A DNA stretch of 64,000 bases, from NCBI GenBank assembly GCA_002314145.1, contig DCCG01000002.1, positions 1-64,000 of the forward strand. The letters are read 5' to 3'. This DNA is from Thalassolituus sp. UBA1087. GTDB lineage: Bacteria; Pseudomonadota; Gammaproteobacteria; Pseudomonadales; Oceanobacteraceae. The notes beneath the pieces are model-generated. The model ran no database searches. It worked only from the letters and a program-made list of their open reading frames with translations, and was not told the DNA's origin. Positions 26,442-34,819 of the stretch are shown piece by piece; the stretch's first letter is position 1, and each line of letters opens with the position of its first letter. Made by a program: the position numbers and the translations under genes.

Positions 26442-27136
26442 TCGTAACGGTTAGCCACAAAACGTCCGCCATCCACCCGCATCACAGTGCCGGTGACCGC
26501 CGCTGCGCTGAGCAGATAATCACAGGCCTGCACAATCGCACCGTACCCCAGTTCCTGGCCCGTCAGTGACTGAGATAACACCATATTCCGGTATTCCTGC
26601 GTGTGCTGCGGTAAAAACTGAACCGGCCCCGGCTGAATAACATTCACCCGCACCCTGGCAGCCAGTCGCTGCGCCATGCTCAGAGACCAGTTCTGTAATC
26701 CGGCTTTGGCTGAACAGTAAGCTGAAAAGCGCTGGTTAGGGATATCCGCGTAAATATCACTGATACTGATCATGGCCGCACCCTCGGCCCACTGATCCGA
26801 CAGGGCGTCCGTGATCTGCGCCGGTGACGACACATGCACGCGCCAATGCTTTTCAAAATGCATAGCCAGATCTTCAGCCGCCTTATCCGGAATAATACAG
26901 GACGCATTATGAATCAGCGCATCAACCGGCCCGACAGCAGCCAGCTGTTCACATAAAGACTGAACGGCTGCCACATCGGCAAGATCAGCCTGTAACACCG
27001 TCAAGCCCGGCTGCGCCGCCAGCTCACAACGGGAATTATAATGCGCGATTACTTCCCAGCCCTGAGCCAGATAGTGTTCTGCAAGGGTTTTTCCCAGACG
27101 CCGGCCAGCACCGGTAATAAGGATTCGTTTTGCCAT
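26423..27136 (-). CDS. folM: dihydromonapterin reductase FolM
   Basis: Short-chain dehydrogenase that reduces dihydromonapterin to tetrahydromonapterin with NADPH and has side activity on dihydrofolate. The NADP motif TGAGRRLGK is at residues 8-16. The N-A-S segment (HNASCII) and catalytic Tyr/Lys pair (FSAYCSAKAGLQNW) follow. The C-terminal TGTVMRVDGGRFVANRYDQTF is typical of FolM. AGGAG lies five bases before the ATG. Its partner across the convergent junction is a short HPPK-like gene, which supports a pterin role. Confidence 0.85.
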   Translation of the reverse strand: MAKRILITGAGRRLGKTLAEHYLAQGWEVIAHYNSRCELAAQPGLTVLQADLADVAAVQSLCEQLAAVGPVDALIHNASCIIPDKAAEDLAMHFEKHWRVHVSSPAQITDALSDQWAEGAAMISISDIYADIPNQRFSAYCSAKAGLQNWSLSMAQRLAARVRVNVIQPGPVQFLPQHTQEYRNMVLSQSLTGQELGYGAIVQACDYLLSAAAVTGTVMRVDGGRFVANRYDQTFSS

Positions 27137-27354
27137 ACCTACTCCTGAAACTGACGCCTACCCTATCCGCCGCAGCCTGTTTTGTCACCTTGGAATACAT
27201 AGCTCCAGACCCGTCATTAAACAACAAGATAACGGTATAAAGATTTCCATCCGCTTCGCTCCCGGCTGCCGCAGCAAAACGCCCGACCTGAATGTGGCAA
27301 CAGGTCTGGATAATGCGCAGAACGTTGCCCGCAAGGCAGTATCTTAAACAAAAC
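27137..27354. other. intergenic region between folM and the repeat array
   Basis: I see no gene here. The part nearest folM carries its AGGAG site and leader. The part from about 27258 may be a further, heavily decayed repeat unit (it shares TGGCAAC and AACGTTGCC with unit A), but the similarity is too weak to call. Confidence 0.4.
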
Positions 27355-27748
27355 TGACAGCGGACCGGGTTGATACTGGCGATAACCTTACGACAACCGC
27401 TAAGCTCGGACTGCATTCACTAAAGGCCGAGCTTCGATGTAGAAAAGGAGTTGGTTGCGGGGCCGGATTGGTACTGGCAACCACGTTGCGACGACCGCCA
27501 GGGCGAAAAATTATCCACTGTTGGAAAGTTTTTTATTTACTGGAAAGTTGGTTGCGGGGGCCGGATTTGGAACGGCCAGTCCCACTGCGACGACCGCTAA
27601 GGGCGAACTTCTTAGCTGAACAACAGAGTTTTCATGCTGAAAAGGATTTGGTTGCGGGGGCCGGATTTGCAACGGGCAGTCCCACTGCGACGACCGCTAA
27701 GGGCGAACTTCTTAACTGAACACCAGAGTTTTCATGCTCAAAAGGAGT
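27355..27748 (-). repeat. tandem repeats derived from the tRNA-fMet 3' end
   Basis: Four head-to-tail units follow the tRNA gene in its direction of transcription: 27649-27748 and 27549-27648 (100 bp each, six differences by my count), 27452-27548 (97 bp, more diverged) and 27355-27451 (97 bp, strongly decayed). The first two units start with the same 21 bases as the tRNA gene end including CCA, and later repeat CGACGACC, the complement of the T-stem and variable region. The plan resembles the rtT repeats downstream of E. coli tyrT. Whether an RNA is made from them is unknown. Confidence 0.9.
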
Positions 27749-27825
<77 letters not shown>

Positions 27826-27838
27826 TCAGAGGCTGCGT

Positions 27839-27867
27839 ATATTACGGAGACCCCCCTATCCTGTCAA
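27839..27867 (-). promoter_or_regulatory. promoter of the initiator tRNA
   Basis: On the minus strand a perfect TTGACA (27867-27862) and TAATAT (27844-27839) are 17 bases apart. The following ACGCAGCC is GC-rich, as in stringently controlled stable-RNA promoters. The tRNA 5' end is 13 bases beyond the -10 box. Confidence 0.85.
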
Positions 27868-28002
27868 GCCTAAGAGATTGTTTTTCTGAGATTTTTCCGG
27901 CCAAACCGGTGAGCACAGAGAAAGTGGCCTGTATAGCTGGAGATTTCTCCATTCTGGTGGTAGCTTTAGCTGTACAAAAAATAACAAGAATAAAATTTGC
28001 CT

Positions 28003-29052
28003 ATGACTGCGCATCCGAGCAATACAATAACGTCGGCCGCTTTGCAGCCCCTGTTAAGACTGTTGGAAAGCAAAGGTTTTTCCAGCACGGATCTGCTGAC
28101 CCGGGAACTCGATGCCCGACCGGAGCATATTTCCAGTCAACGTATTCCCATCAGCCAGTTTGACCGTCTTCTTGAACAGGCCAGTAAACTGCTGAACGAA
28201 CCATCCATTGGTTTCGCCGCAGGCCAGCATCTGGATCTTCCCAGTTTTTATCTGCTTGGCTTTCTGCTGAACAACTGTCAGACCGGTCGCGAAGCACTGA
28301 CAATTCTGCGTCGCTATTATTCGCTGATCAGTGATACACGCTCACCGGACCTGTTTATCGGTCAACAGAGCATTAAAGTGGTGTATTACGTCGCCGAAGG
28401 CAGTGCTTTTGGCAGCCACGCGCGCACGGAATACATTGCCACCAGCATTCATACCGCCGGTAAGGCGTTTGGTGGCCATTTATATCAGATTCAGGGGGCT
28501 GGCTTCTGTTTTCCTCCGCCGCCTTATAAGGACGATCTGGAGCGCTATTTCGGTATTCCTCTGCAATTCAATCAGCCTCATAACTGGCTGTCGTTTTCGG
28601 CACGTCTGCTGGATAAGCCTCTTTCCCAGGCCAACCCGGAGTTGTTTGCCATTCTCAAGGCTCAGGCTGACAAGGCCTCCGAGCGTTTTTCACACCTGAA
28701 GCCGTTTTCCCGTAAGGTGATGCATATTCTGTATCAATGGCCGGAGTCCATTCCCATCACCAAAGAGTCCGTGGCGGAACTGCTGAGTACCAGCAGCCGC
28801 ACGCTGACGCGCCGTCTGCAGGAAGAACGCTGTCAATTCTCTAACCTGTTGAAAGATGTGCGGCTGGAAAAAGCCAAGCACGCTTTAAGCAACGGCCACG
28901 CGGATGTTCAGCAACTGGCTATCGAGCTGGGTTTTTCCGATCGCCGCGGCTTTGAGCGGGCTTTTAAGCAATGGACCGGTAAAACACCGGCTGCTTATCG
29001 TAAAACCTGTCAGGAGCAGCGCCAGGGTCAGCGCCAGATGGAAGAGGCATAA
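28003..29052 (+). CDS. AraC-family transcriptional regulator
   Basis: A 349-residue regulator of the type with an N-terminal arabinose-binding-like domain (OruR/ArgR-like group). Residues about 20-210 form that domain. Two helix-turn-helix motifs lie in the last 100 residues (VAELLSTSSRTLTRRLQEE, then IELGFSDRRGFERAFKQWTG). A TTG at 27997 extends the frame by two codons; ATG 28003 is preferred. The ligand and targets are unknown. It is divergent from the tRNA and no obvious target gene is adjacent. Confidence 0.88.
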   Translation: MTAHPSNTITSAALQPLLRLLESKGFSSTDLLTRELDARPEHISSQRIPISQFDRLLEQASKLLNEPSIGFAAGQHLDLPSFYLLGFLLNNCQTGREALTILRRYYSLISDTRSPDLFIGQQSIKVVYYVAEGSAFGSHARTEYIATSIHTAGKAFGGHLYQIQGAGFCFPPPPYKDDLERYFGIPLQFNQPHNWLSFSARLLDKPLSQANPELFAILKAQADKASERFSHLKPFSRKVMHILYQWPESIPITKESVAELLSTSSRTLTRRLQEERCQFSNLLKDVRLEKAKHALSNGHADVQQLAIELGFSDRRGFERAFKQWTGKTPAAYRKTCQEQRQGQRQMEEA

Positions 29053-29098
29053 CGCCCGGCAGCGGGTTACCATCGCCGGGCGGCCATAAAAAGCAGCC

Positions 29099-29122
29099 AT
29101 AAAAAAGCGGCCGGAGCCGCTT
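29099..29122 (-). terminator. rho-independent terminator
   Basis: AAGCGGC (29105-29111) pairs with GCCGCTT (29116-29122) around CGGA; the A-run before it gives a T-run on the minus strand. It lies about 34 bases beyond the stop of the minus-strand gene at 29156. Confidence 0.75.
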
Positions 29123-29155
29123 ATTGTCATTGTATCAGTGGCTCCGGCCTGCCCG

Positions 29156-29611
29156 TCACCAGTCATCAGCTGACAAGGCAGCCCGGACGGTGCGCATTTT
29201 TTCTGACTTTTCCAGTTCCACCATGCTGCTGAACAACAGCCGCGAGCCGTCACTGGTGGATTCACTCAGCATCTGGCTGTAAAGATCTATCAGATAATCA
29301 TCAATGCGCAATGCCATGGCAACCAGCTCATCGACACTGATATCCGGATGAATTTTCACACATTCTGCCAGCGCTTCACTGATGGAACCAGGCTCAAACT
29401 GATGCCATTCATCCAGAACTTTCTGTTGCAGATTCTCTTCAATACGGGTGACCGACTCAGCCAGTGTATTTTCATGCTCCGCAAGCAGATGACACATCAT
29501 ATCAACCCGTTCTTTCTGCGTCTGATCACGCAACTGCTCAAACAGATTACGCGCATGCTGATGCAGCTGACGACTGTAGGTAAGAATGTCTTTAACAGTT
29601 GAGTAACTCAT
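29156..29611 (-). CDS. hypothetical helical protein, ferritin-like pattern
   Basis: I cannot name this 151-residue soluble protein. It appears all-helical, with charged segments (QLHQHARNLFEQLRDQT, MCHLLAEHENTLAESV, LIDLYSQML, MVELEKSEKM) whose Glu/His spacing recalls ferritin-like four-helix proteins. No metal site is proved by this. A GTG start at 29620 is possible; ATG 29611 has GGGAG eight bases upstream and is preferred. A good terminator follows the stop. Confidence 0.65.
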   Translation of the reverse strand: MSYSTVKDILTYSRQLHQHARNLFEQLRDQTQKERVDMMCHLLAEHENTLAESVTRIEENLQQKVLDEWHQFEPGSISEALAECVKIHPDISVDELVAMALRIDDYLIDLYSQMLSESTSDGSRLLFSSMVELEKSEKMRTVRAALSADDW

Positions 29612-29683
29612 GGTGTCCACTCCCTTTTGTTACTCTCAGCATAGCCTTCACCGCAGCAATCTCCATTGCCGGGTATCAACAAT

Positions 29684-30220
29684 TTATTCCGCGTCGAACT
29701 GAGCTTTGAGGTCGTCTTTATAAGGACGGACAGCTTCTTTGTCTGCGTTACTGACTCCTTTCACTGCTTTCATCATCATCAGTGATGCAGACATCATCTG
29801 TGTCATCATGGCTTTCTGTTCCTGCGGCAGATCCGAATCTTTCACCTGCTGCAGCTGAGCTTCAAGCTGGGATACGCTCACCGGTTCATTTTCGATTTCG
29901 AGTGCCAGGTAGGCCAGAGAAATCTGCCGTGTCATCCCTGCCCATTCTTCAACGTTGTCATACCCTGCCGCCTGCACTTTCTGATTAAAATCGTCATACA
30001 GTCCGGCAGACTTCAGATCTTTGACACCCTGATTGAGCATTTCATCAATACCCTGAGAACCATCGGGCATTTCATCCGGCATCTGGTCTTCATGCTCAGA
30101 TAACCATTGCTCCAGCGCCGGCATATTTTTCATCCAGGTTTCAATATCCGCACCGGTCAGATCAGCGGCAAACGCCAGCTGAGAAAACATAACAATGATG
30201 GCCGCCGTAATTAATCGCAT
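29684..30220 (-). CDS. secreted hypothetical protein
   Basis: A 178-residue protein with a clear signal peptide (MRLITAAIIVMFSQLAFA) and a mature part that is acidic and rich in Met and Gln. Residues 105-150 include KAMMTQMMSASLMMMKAVKG, a Met-dense helix. I know no function. ATG 30220 is chosen over 30253 because AGGAG lies six bases before it. It follows a methyltransferase gene by 43 bases in the same direction, so it may be the last gene of that transcript. Confidence 0.65.
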   Translation of the reverse strand: MRLITAAIIVMFSQLAFAADLTGADIETWMKNMPALEQWLSEHEDQMPDEMPDGSQGIDEMLNQGVKDLKSAGLYDDFNQKVQAAGYDNVEEWAGMTRQISLAYLALEIENEPVSVSQLEAQLQQVKDSDLPQEQKAMMTQMMSASLMMMKAVKGVSNADKEAVRPYKDDLKAQFDAE

Positions 30221-30263
30221 CCGTATCTCCTGTGATAACAGTTTTGTGCCCAATAGCAGAGGC

Positions 30264-30932
30264 TTACCCTAACGGGCTTTCATCGCGGCGGCAATAAATC
30301 TCTACCGCTACCGCTTCATCAAAATCCCCAATCGCGGGCAATGTCGCAAAAACGCCGTGTTGCAGATGTTGTAAATCAACAAAATCCGGCGCCACCTGAC
30401 GTGTCTCTGCCAGCAGCCACTGGGGTACCTGCAGCAGTAATTGCTGCAGATCGCTGCTGGCGCTGATGTCGTACAGCACGTCAGCCGCCAGTAACCGGTC
30501 TGCTTCAGGCCAGTTCTGGTTTTCGACAATGTTCACACGAACCTGGTTCAGCCTGGCGTTTTCCTGTACCGCCAGCAACGCATTATCGTCCAGATCTGCG
30601 ACCCAGACTTCGCTGGCGCCACAGAGCGCGGCCGTGATGCCGACAATGCCCGAGCCACAGCCAAAATCCAGCACCCGCTGCCCGGCAACCCAATGAGGGT
30701 TACGCATCAGGTAACCGGCCAGAGCCCGTCCCCCGGCCCAGGCAAACGCCCAATAAGGCAGCCGGTGCCAAAGATCGGTAATCTGGGCTGTATCCAGTTG
30801 TATGTCCGTATCTTCCAGCGCCATCAGCCAGAGCCGCACCCACGTATCCTGAGGATCACTCTGTGCCAGACCTGCGCCCGGTACCGGCAGCGCCCGGCTC
30901 AGCTGTTGCAGAATTTTATTACCAGCTGACAT
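30264..30932 (-). CDS. class I SAM-dependent methyltransferase
   Basis: A 222-residue Rossmann-fold methyltransferase. Motif I, LDFGCGSG, lies at residues 88-95, followed by the acidic VADLDDNAL and the ADVLYD motif. The LPYWAFAWAGGRALA segment before motif I is typical of the group containing lysine methyltransferases of electron-transfer flavoprotein beta and PrmA-like enzymes. It is a paralogue of the gene at 42126. Its ATG overlaps the end of the transglycosylase gene by 14 bases. The substrate is unknown; a protein lysine is the best guess. Confidence 0.8.
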   Translation of the reverse strand: MSAGNKILQQLSRALPVPGAGLAQSDPQDTWVRLWLMALEDTDIQLDTAQITDLWHRLPYWAFAWAGGRALAGYLMRNPHWVAGQRVLDFGCGSGIVGITAALCGASEVWVADLDDNALLAVQENARLNQVRVNIVENQNWPEADRLLAADVLYDISASSDLQQLLLQVPQWLLAETRQVAPDFVDLQHLQHGVFATLPAIGDFDEAVAVEIYCRRDESPLG

Positions 30933-32004
30933 AACGGCGCTTAAACTGGGTGACTTTTTTCAGGTAATTACGGGATTCGGCTTTCGGATGGCGCCGCACA
31001 ATCGCCTGATAAACTTCATCGGCTGACATACGGTTAATGCGGGCGATGGCCTGACGCCGGTCAGAACTGAATGTTTTCAGCAAATTACCGGTGCCACCAT
31101 TGTAGGCAGCGATCATGCAGTACTCTTTTTTCAGCCAGCCCTGCACATCGCGCAGGTAAACATCGCGCAGAATAGACAGATAAGCGGTGCCGGTATCGAT
31201 GTTATTAGCCGGATTAAGCAGATAATTCCGGCCGGGCTTATCATGGCGGCGATAAATTCGCTGAAACACGTCTTTACCGGCGGTGGACTGCATCACCTGC
31301 ATCAGTCCGTAAGCACCGGCATGAGACACAGCAAATGGATTAAAACTGCTTTCTGTTTCCATGATGGCCATGATCAGCGGCACCGATACCCGGTATTTAT
31401 CACCGGCCTGCTGCGCGAGCCCACGATACCGGCCGGCACTTTTCTGCCGGTGGCTGCGCACCATGGGAATATTGACCCAATACCGGGCACCGCTTTTTTT
31501 CAGTTTATGGTCGGTGAGATATTCGGCGAAACGATTGGCGCGCCAGGGATATTCAATGACTTTGCCATCATGGTCCAGTACCTGGCCGGCAAGAAAAGGT
31601 TTACCGGTAATGCCCATATCCGCTGCGGTATATAAATCAACAGCAGAAGGGTCCGCCGGTGTCAGCAGTGTGGCTGCAATCGCATGGCGCAGCGAGGTAA
31701 CCGGTGTTTTGCTGCCCTGGGTTTCGACCCGGATCAGGCCGGCATCAAAATCAATGTATACGCGGGTATGAAAGTCATCCAGATACTTTACAAAGGTGCG
31801 GACAGAACTCTCTTCATAATCATCGCCCCAGACCTGATTGGCTTTTTCTGAAAAGAACACGTATTCCAGAATCACCGCCTGTACATCCGAGGATAACTCA
31901 GCAAAATTTTCCGGCAGCTCTGTACTGTAGTTTTCCTGACTGAAGGATTCAGCACAGACCAGACAACTGATGACGGCCAGGAGGGGTAAAAAAGGAAAAT
32001 GCAT
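30919..32004 (-). CDS. MltC-like lytic murein transglycosylase
   Basis: Exported enzyme that cleaves peptidoglycan glycan strands to 1,6-anhydro products. Residues 1-22 are a signal peptide; there is no lipobox like the one in E. coli MltC. An MltC N-terminal domain covers about 35-200. The SLT domain follows, with the catalytic Glu in METESSFNP (about 218), then GAYGLMQVM and IAAYNGGTGN. Length 361 fits MltC. It precedes and overlaps a methyltransferase gene. The absence of a lipobox suggests a soluble periplasmic enzyme. Confidence 0.88.
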   Translation of the reverse strand: MHFPFLPLLAVISCLVCAESFSQENYSTELPENFAELSSDVQAVILEYVFFSEKANQVWGDDYEESSVRTFVKYLDDFHTRVYIDFDAGLIRVETQGSKTPVTSLRHAIAATLLTPADPSAVDLYTAADMGITGKPFLAGQVLDHDGKVIEYPWRANRFAEYLTDHKLKKSGARYWVNIPMVRSHRQKSAGRYRGLAQQAGDKYRVSVPLIMAIMETESSFNPFAVSHAGAYGLMQVMQSTAGKDVFQRIYRRHDKPGRNYLLNPANNIDTGTAYLSILRDVYLRDVQGWLKKEYCMIAAYNGGTGNLLKTFSSDRRQAIARINRMSADEVYQAIVRRHPKAESRNYLKKVTQFKRRYVSW

Positions 32005-32014
32005 AAAGCGGATA

Positions 32015-32040
32015 CAAAACCGGCGGCTTAAAGCCGCCAG
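32015..32040 (-). terminator. terminator of the DUF1329 gene
   Basis: GGCGGC and GCCGCC pair around TTAAA (about 32022-32038); on the minus strand GGTTTTGT follows. It lies 30 bases beyond the stop of the DUF1329 gene and just before the transglycosylase start. Confidence 0.6.
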
Positions 32041-32069
32041 TTTATCGGTATGTAGCCCGGGTGTCAGCT

Positions 32070-33413
32070 TCAGCGTCTGGCTTCGCGCCGTACCGCTGAT
32101 GGTGAGAAATCCCGTTCACTGAGATCATAACTGAAGTTCATGGTCGATCCGCGTTCGTTATCCAGACCTTCGGCATAGTAGCGCCCGTCTTTCAGATCGT
32201 AGGTGACTTCCAGTGTGGTATAGACCACCGGCACTTCGTAATAATTGATCAGATGCGCTTCGGTCACTTCCCACAGCTCGCCATCTTCATCGTATTCCTC
32301 GGCGTACACAATGGACCAGGAATCTTCGTCAACATAGTAGCGGCGGGTGCTGTAACGATGGCTGTAGCCGACCCGCAGTTTGGCTTCAATCACCCACACC
32401 CGGTGGGCTTCATAGCGCAGCAGTTCAGAGTTGATGTGGTGCTCATGAAGAATATCATCCAGCTCAATATCTCCCTGGTGCACTTTGTAGGCGTTATACG
32501 GGATATAAATCTCTTTTTTGCCTTTCAGTTCCCAGTCGTAATAATCCGGGGCACCGTTAAACATATCCACCTGATCCACTGTGCGGATTGAGTTGGTATT
32601 CACATCGGCTGTGTCGTAGGCCAGGTCCGGCGTGCGGCGCAGACGGCGCTGACCCGGCATGTAAATCCAGGATTTACGCGGTGAGCGGATCTGATCCAGC
32701 GTCTCATGCACCAGCGTAATGGCACCGGCCATATTGGCAGGCGCCAGCGTTTTACGTTTCAGCAGGAAAATTTTGTTATCCAGATCTTTCGGTTCCGCGC
32801 CACGCATACTGTATTTAAAGAAGTACTCATACTGACGCAGCACATCCATGCGCTGACCACCGGCCGTGACGGACGAAGCAACGGCAGTGTAAGAATCCGT
32901 CAGACCACGGAAGCGCAGAGTATGATTCCACAACACTTCCAGCCCATCAGCCGGGATCGGGAATGGCGATGACATGGTGGCGCCTTTCACCCCGGAACCG
33001 TATTTGAAGACTTCCGCGCGGGTCGCGTTGGTTTTGATTCCGTCATAGACGTACTGCGGGTAAGACGCGGAACGGCGTGTCGGATACACCTCGAAGAACA
33101 TATCCGGGAAACGTTTCAGCATCTCCCGCTGGCCGTCGGTCAGACGCGCTTTGTGCTCTTCGGCATTGGCAGCGGTAATACGGAACAAAGGTTTATCAGC
33201 GGCGAACGGGTCAGCATGAAAGTCACCGGGCTTATGTGCCTCATCTTTGGGGATACCACCGGTCCAGGCCGGAATATCACGTCCGTTACCGGCTTTCTCT
33301 GCCCCCACCGGAGTCAGATCCTGGCCCAGTCTGGCTGCCTCTTCCCTGCTCACTCCGGCTGCTACACCGCTGCTTGCCAGGGCCAGCACACAACATAAAA
33401 GTGTTTTTTTCAT
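32070..33413 (-). CDS. DUF1329 outer-envelope protein
   Basis: A 447-residue secreted protein of the DUF1329 family, related to LolB/LolA-type lipid-binding folds and common in marine and pseudomonad genomes. The signal peptide is residues 1-19. Family segments are clear: GQDLTPVGAEKAGN, DIPAWTGGIP, the PRKSWIYMPGQRRLRRTP stretch and LRYEAHRVWVIEA. Relatives are often linked to RND-family lipid exporters, but none is adjacent here. It appears to be monocistronic with its own terminator. Confidence 0.88.
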   Translation of the reverse strand: MKKTLLCCVLALASSGVAAGVSREEAARLGQDLTPVGAEKAGNGRDIPAWTGGIPKDEAHKPGDFHADPFAADKPLFRITAANAEEHKARLTDGQREMLKRFPDMFFEVYPTRRSASYPQYVYDGIKTNATRAEVFKYGSGVKGATMSSPFPIPADGLEVLWNHTLRFRGLTDSYTAVASSVTAGGQRMDVLRQYEYFFKYSMRGAEPKDLDNKIFLLKRKTLAPANMAGAITLVHETLDQIRSPRKSWIYMPGQRRLRRTPDLAYDTADVNTNSIRTVDQVDMFNGAPDYYDWELKGKKEIYIPYNAYKVHQGDIELDDILHEHHINSELLRYEAHRVWVIEAKLRVGYSHRYSTRRYYVDEDSWSIVYAEEYDEDGELWEVTEAHLINYYEVPVVYTTLEVTYDLKDGRYYAEGLDNERGSTMNFSYDLSERDFSPSAVRREARR

Positions 33414-33526
33414 AGGTGAATTTCCGCCACAGATAGAGTCATATTCGGGCGGAGGCTACTTCCAAGCCTGAACTCTAGCAACCTGGGGTTACAAAATACT
33501 ACAAATTACTGAAACCAAGGTTCCAT

Positions 33527-34324
33527 TCAGACGTTTATTGATAATTTAGGAAATAGTAAACTCATATTGCTAATACTTTTAGCTGATACAACCTGCGTAT
33601 CAACCTGACGCAGACGTGCCACCAGAGCTGCTGTCAGCGGCAGGCTGCGCGGGTCATTGCGCCGCCCAGCCCAGAACGCCGGCGCCATATCCGGGCTGTC
33701 GGTTTCCAGCACAATGGATGATTCCGGTAACGCCGCCACCGTACGTCTCAGTTTCTGCGCCCGTGGGTGGGTTACCGCCCCGCCTATTCCCAGAACAAAC
33801 CCCAGATCATGCCAGCGCCGGCCCTGCTGCTCACTGCCGCTGAACGCATGCACCATACCGCCCTGATCGAAGCCGCTGCGCTTCAGCCAGGCAGCGGCTT
33901 CGTCATGCATGCCGCGGATATGAAGGATCAGAGGCAAACGATGCGCCCGGGCCAGTTCAGCCTGTTGACGGAACCAGAGCCACTGCTGCGCCAGCAGCTC
34001 ATCATCGGTTGCCAGAACCTTATCCAGCCCGGCCTCACCCACGGCCACAACCGCCGGGTCTGCCAGGGCACGGTCGAGCCAGTCAATATCCTGCGGGCGA
34101 TGACTGGCGAGGAAATAAGGGTGTAAACCCTGAGCGTAAAACCAGGGGCGATCACGGCACACGTCCGCCAAGCGATCACCCTGTTCACGACTGATGCCCG
34201 GAATCAGCAATCCGATGCAGCCCATCTCACGGGCCTGTTGCCAGATAACGGTACGATCGGAATTAAAGTCAGGAAAGTCAAAATGGCAATGACTATCAAA
34301 CCAGGGATAGGGAAAATTCGTCAT
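33527..34324 (-). CDS. TatD-family metal-dependent hydrolase
   Basis: TIM-barrel hydrolase of the TatD family; relatives are DNases or exonucleases. The metal-binding SHCHFDF (His12, His14), the GEAGLD glutamate, the LILHIRGMHDEA and HAFSG histidines and the ETDSPDM aspartate are all present, so it should be active. The frame opens further to a TTG at 34348, but ATG 34324 matches family starts (265 residues) and follows GGAAGGA. The final 15 residues are unusually hydrophobic. Confidence 0.87.
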   Translation of the reverse strand: MTNFPYPWFDSHCHFDFPDFNSDRTVIWQQAREMGCIGLLIPGISREQGDRLADVCRDRPWFYAQGLHPYFLASHRPQDIDWLDRALADPAVVAVGEAGLDKVLATDDELLAQQWLWFRQQAELARAHRLPLILHIRGMHDEAAAWLKRSGFDQGGMVHAFSGSEQQGRRWHDLGFVLGIGGAVTHPRAQKLRRTVAALPESSIVLETDSPDMAPAFWAGRRNDPRSLPLTAALVARLRQVDTQVVSAKSISNMSLLFPKLSINV

Positions 34325-34441
34325 GGTCCTTCCGGCATATGTGAACAAATTTCACTCGGTAACTGGCGTAAAGCCGGTTAATCTGCTTCATTGTAATGAC
34401 CTGTAAAGCAGTTGCTGAACGGCCCGGGAGCACACAGACAG

Positions 34442-34819
34442 ATGGAACTGAGCACCAGAGAACTGAGAGAAACCATCATCCGCCCGACGCTGCATTATCT
34501 GGGCAAATCATCCGACGCCGCTGAAAACCTGCTGACCGCCATTGTATTGCAACAGCAACTCCGTCCCCGGGGGAATACCCAGGGTATGTTATACCCCGTG
34601 GATGCTGCTCTGCATCAGAAGGTCTGGAATCAGTGCCTGGCCTTTGAACCTGATCTGGCCAGTAAAATACGGGGACTGGCTTCCCAACGCGAATTTCTCA
34701 ATAACCCGCACATTGAGCTGCAGACCAACCTGAGCTATGCCACTGCCATCGCCTGGGCGGTGTTTCTGGCTTACCCACAGGTTCGCCATCACGCCGAGAA
34801 AAACGCTGCCACTGCCTGA
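34442..34819 (+). CDS. conserved hypothetical protein
   Basis: A 125-residue soluble protein I cannot name. It begins MELSTRELRETIIRPTLHYLG and has a central GMLYPVDAALHQKVWNQ and a LNNPHIELQTNLSYATAIAWAVFL segment, the last being the only hydrophobic part. A TTG at 34412 would add ten residues; ATG 34442 is preferred. It ends exactly where the convergent parA-like gene ends (one base apart), which leaves no room for a terminator between them. Confidence 0.7.
   Translation: MELSTRELRETIIRPTLHYLGKSSDAAENLLTAIVLQQQLRPRGNTQGMLYPVDAALHQKVWNQCLAFEPDLASKIRGLASQREFLNNPHIELQTNLSYATAIAWAVFLAYPQVRHHAEKNAATA

Noticed and set aside
27258..27354. Possible fifth tRNA-derived repeat unit
   Set aside because: Only short shared words with unit A; similarity is below what I can tell from chance by eye.
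27468..27719. 83-codon open frame inside the repeats
   Set aside because: It runs through repeat units, has no ribosome site, and exists only because the units are about 100 bp and share codons.
27355..27748. Possible CRISPR-like array
   Set aside because: The units abut one another with no unique spacers, are about 100 bp long and derive from the tRNA gene, so this is a tandem repeat.
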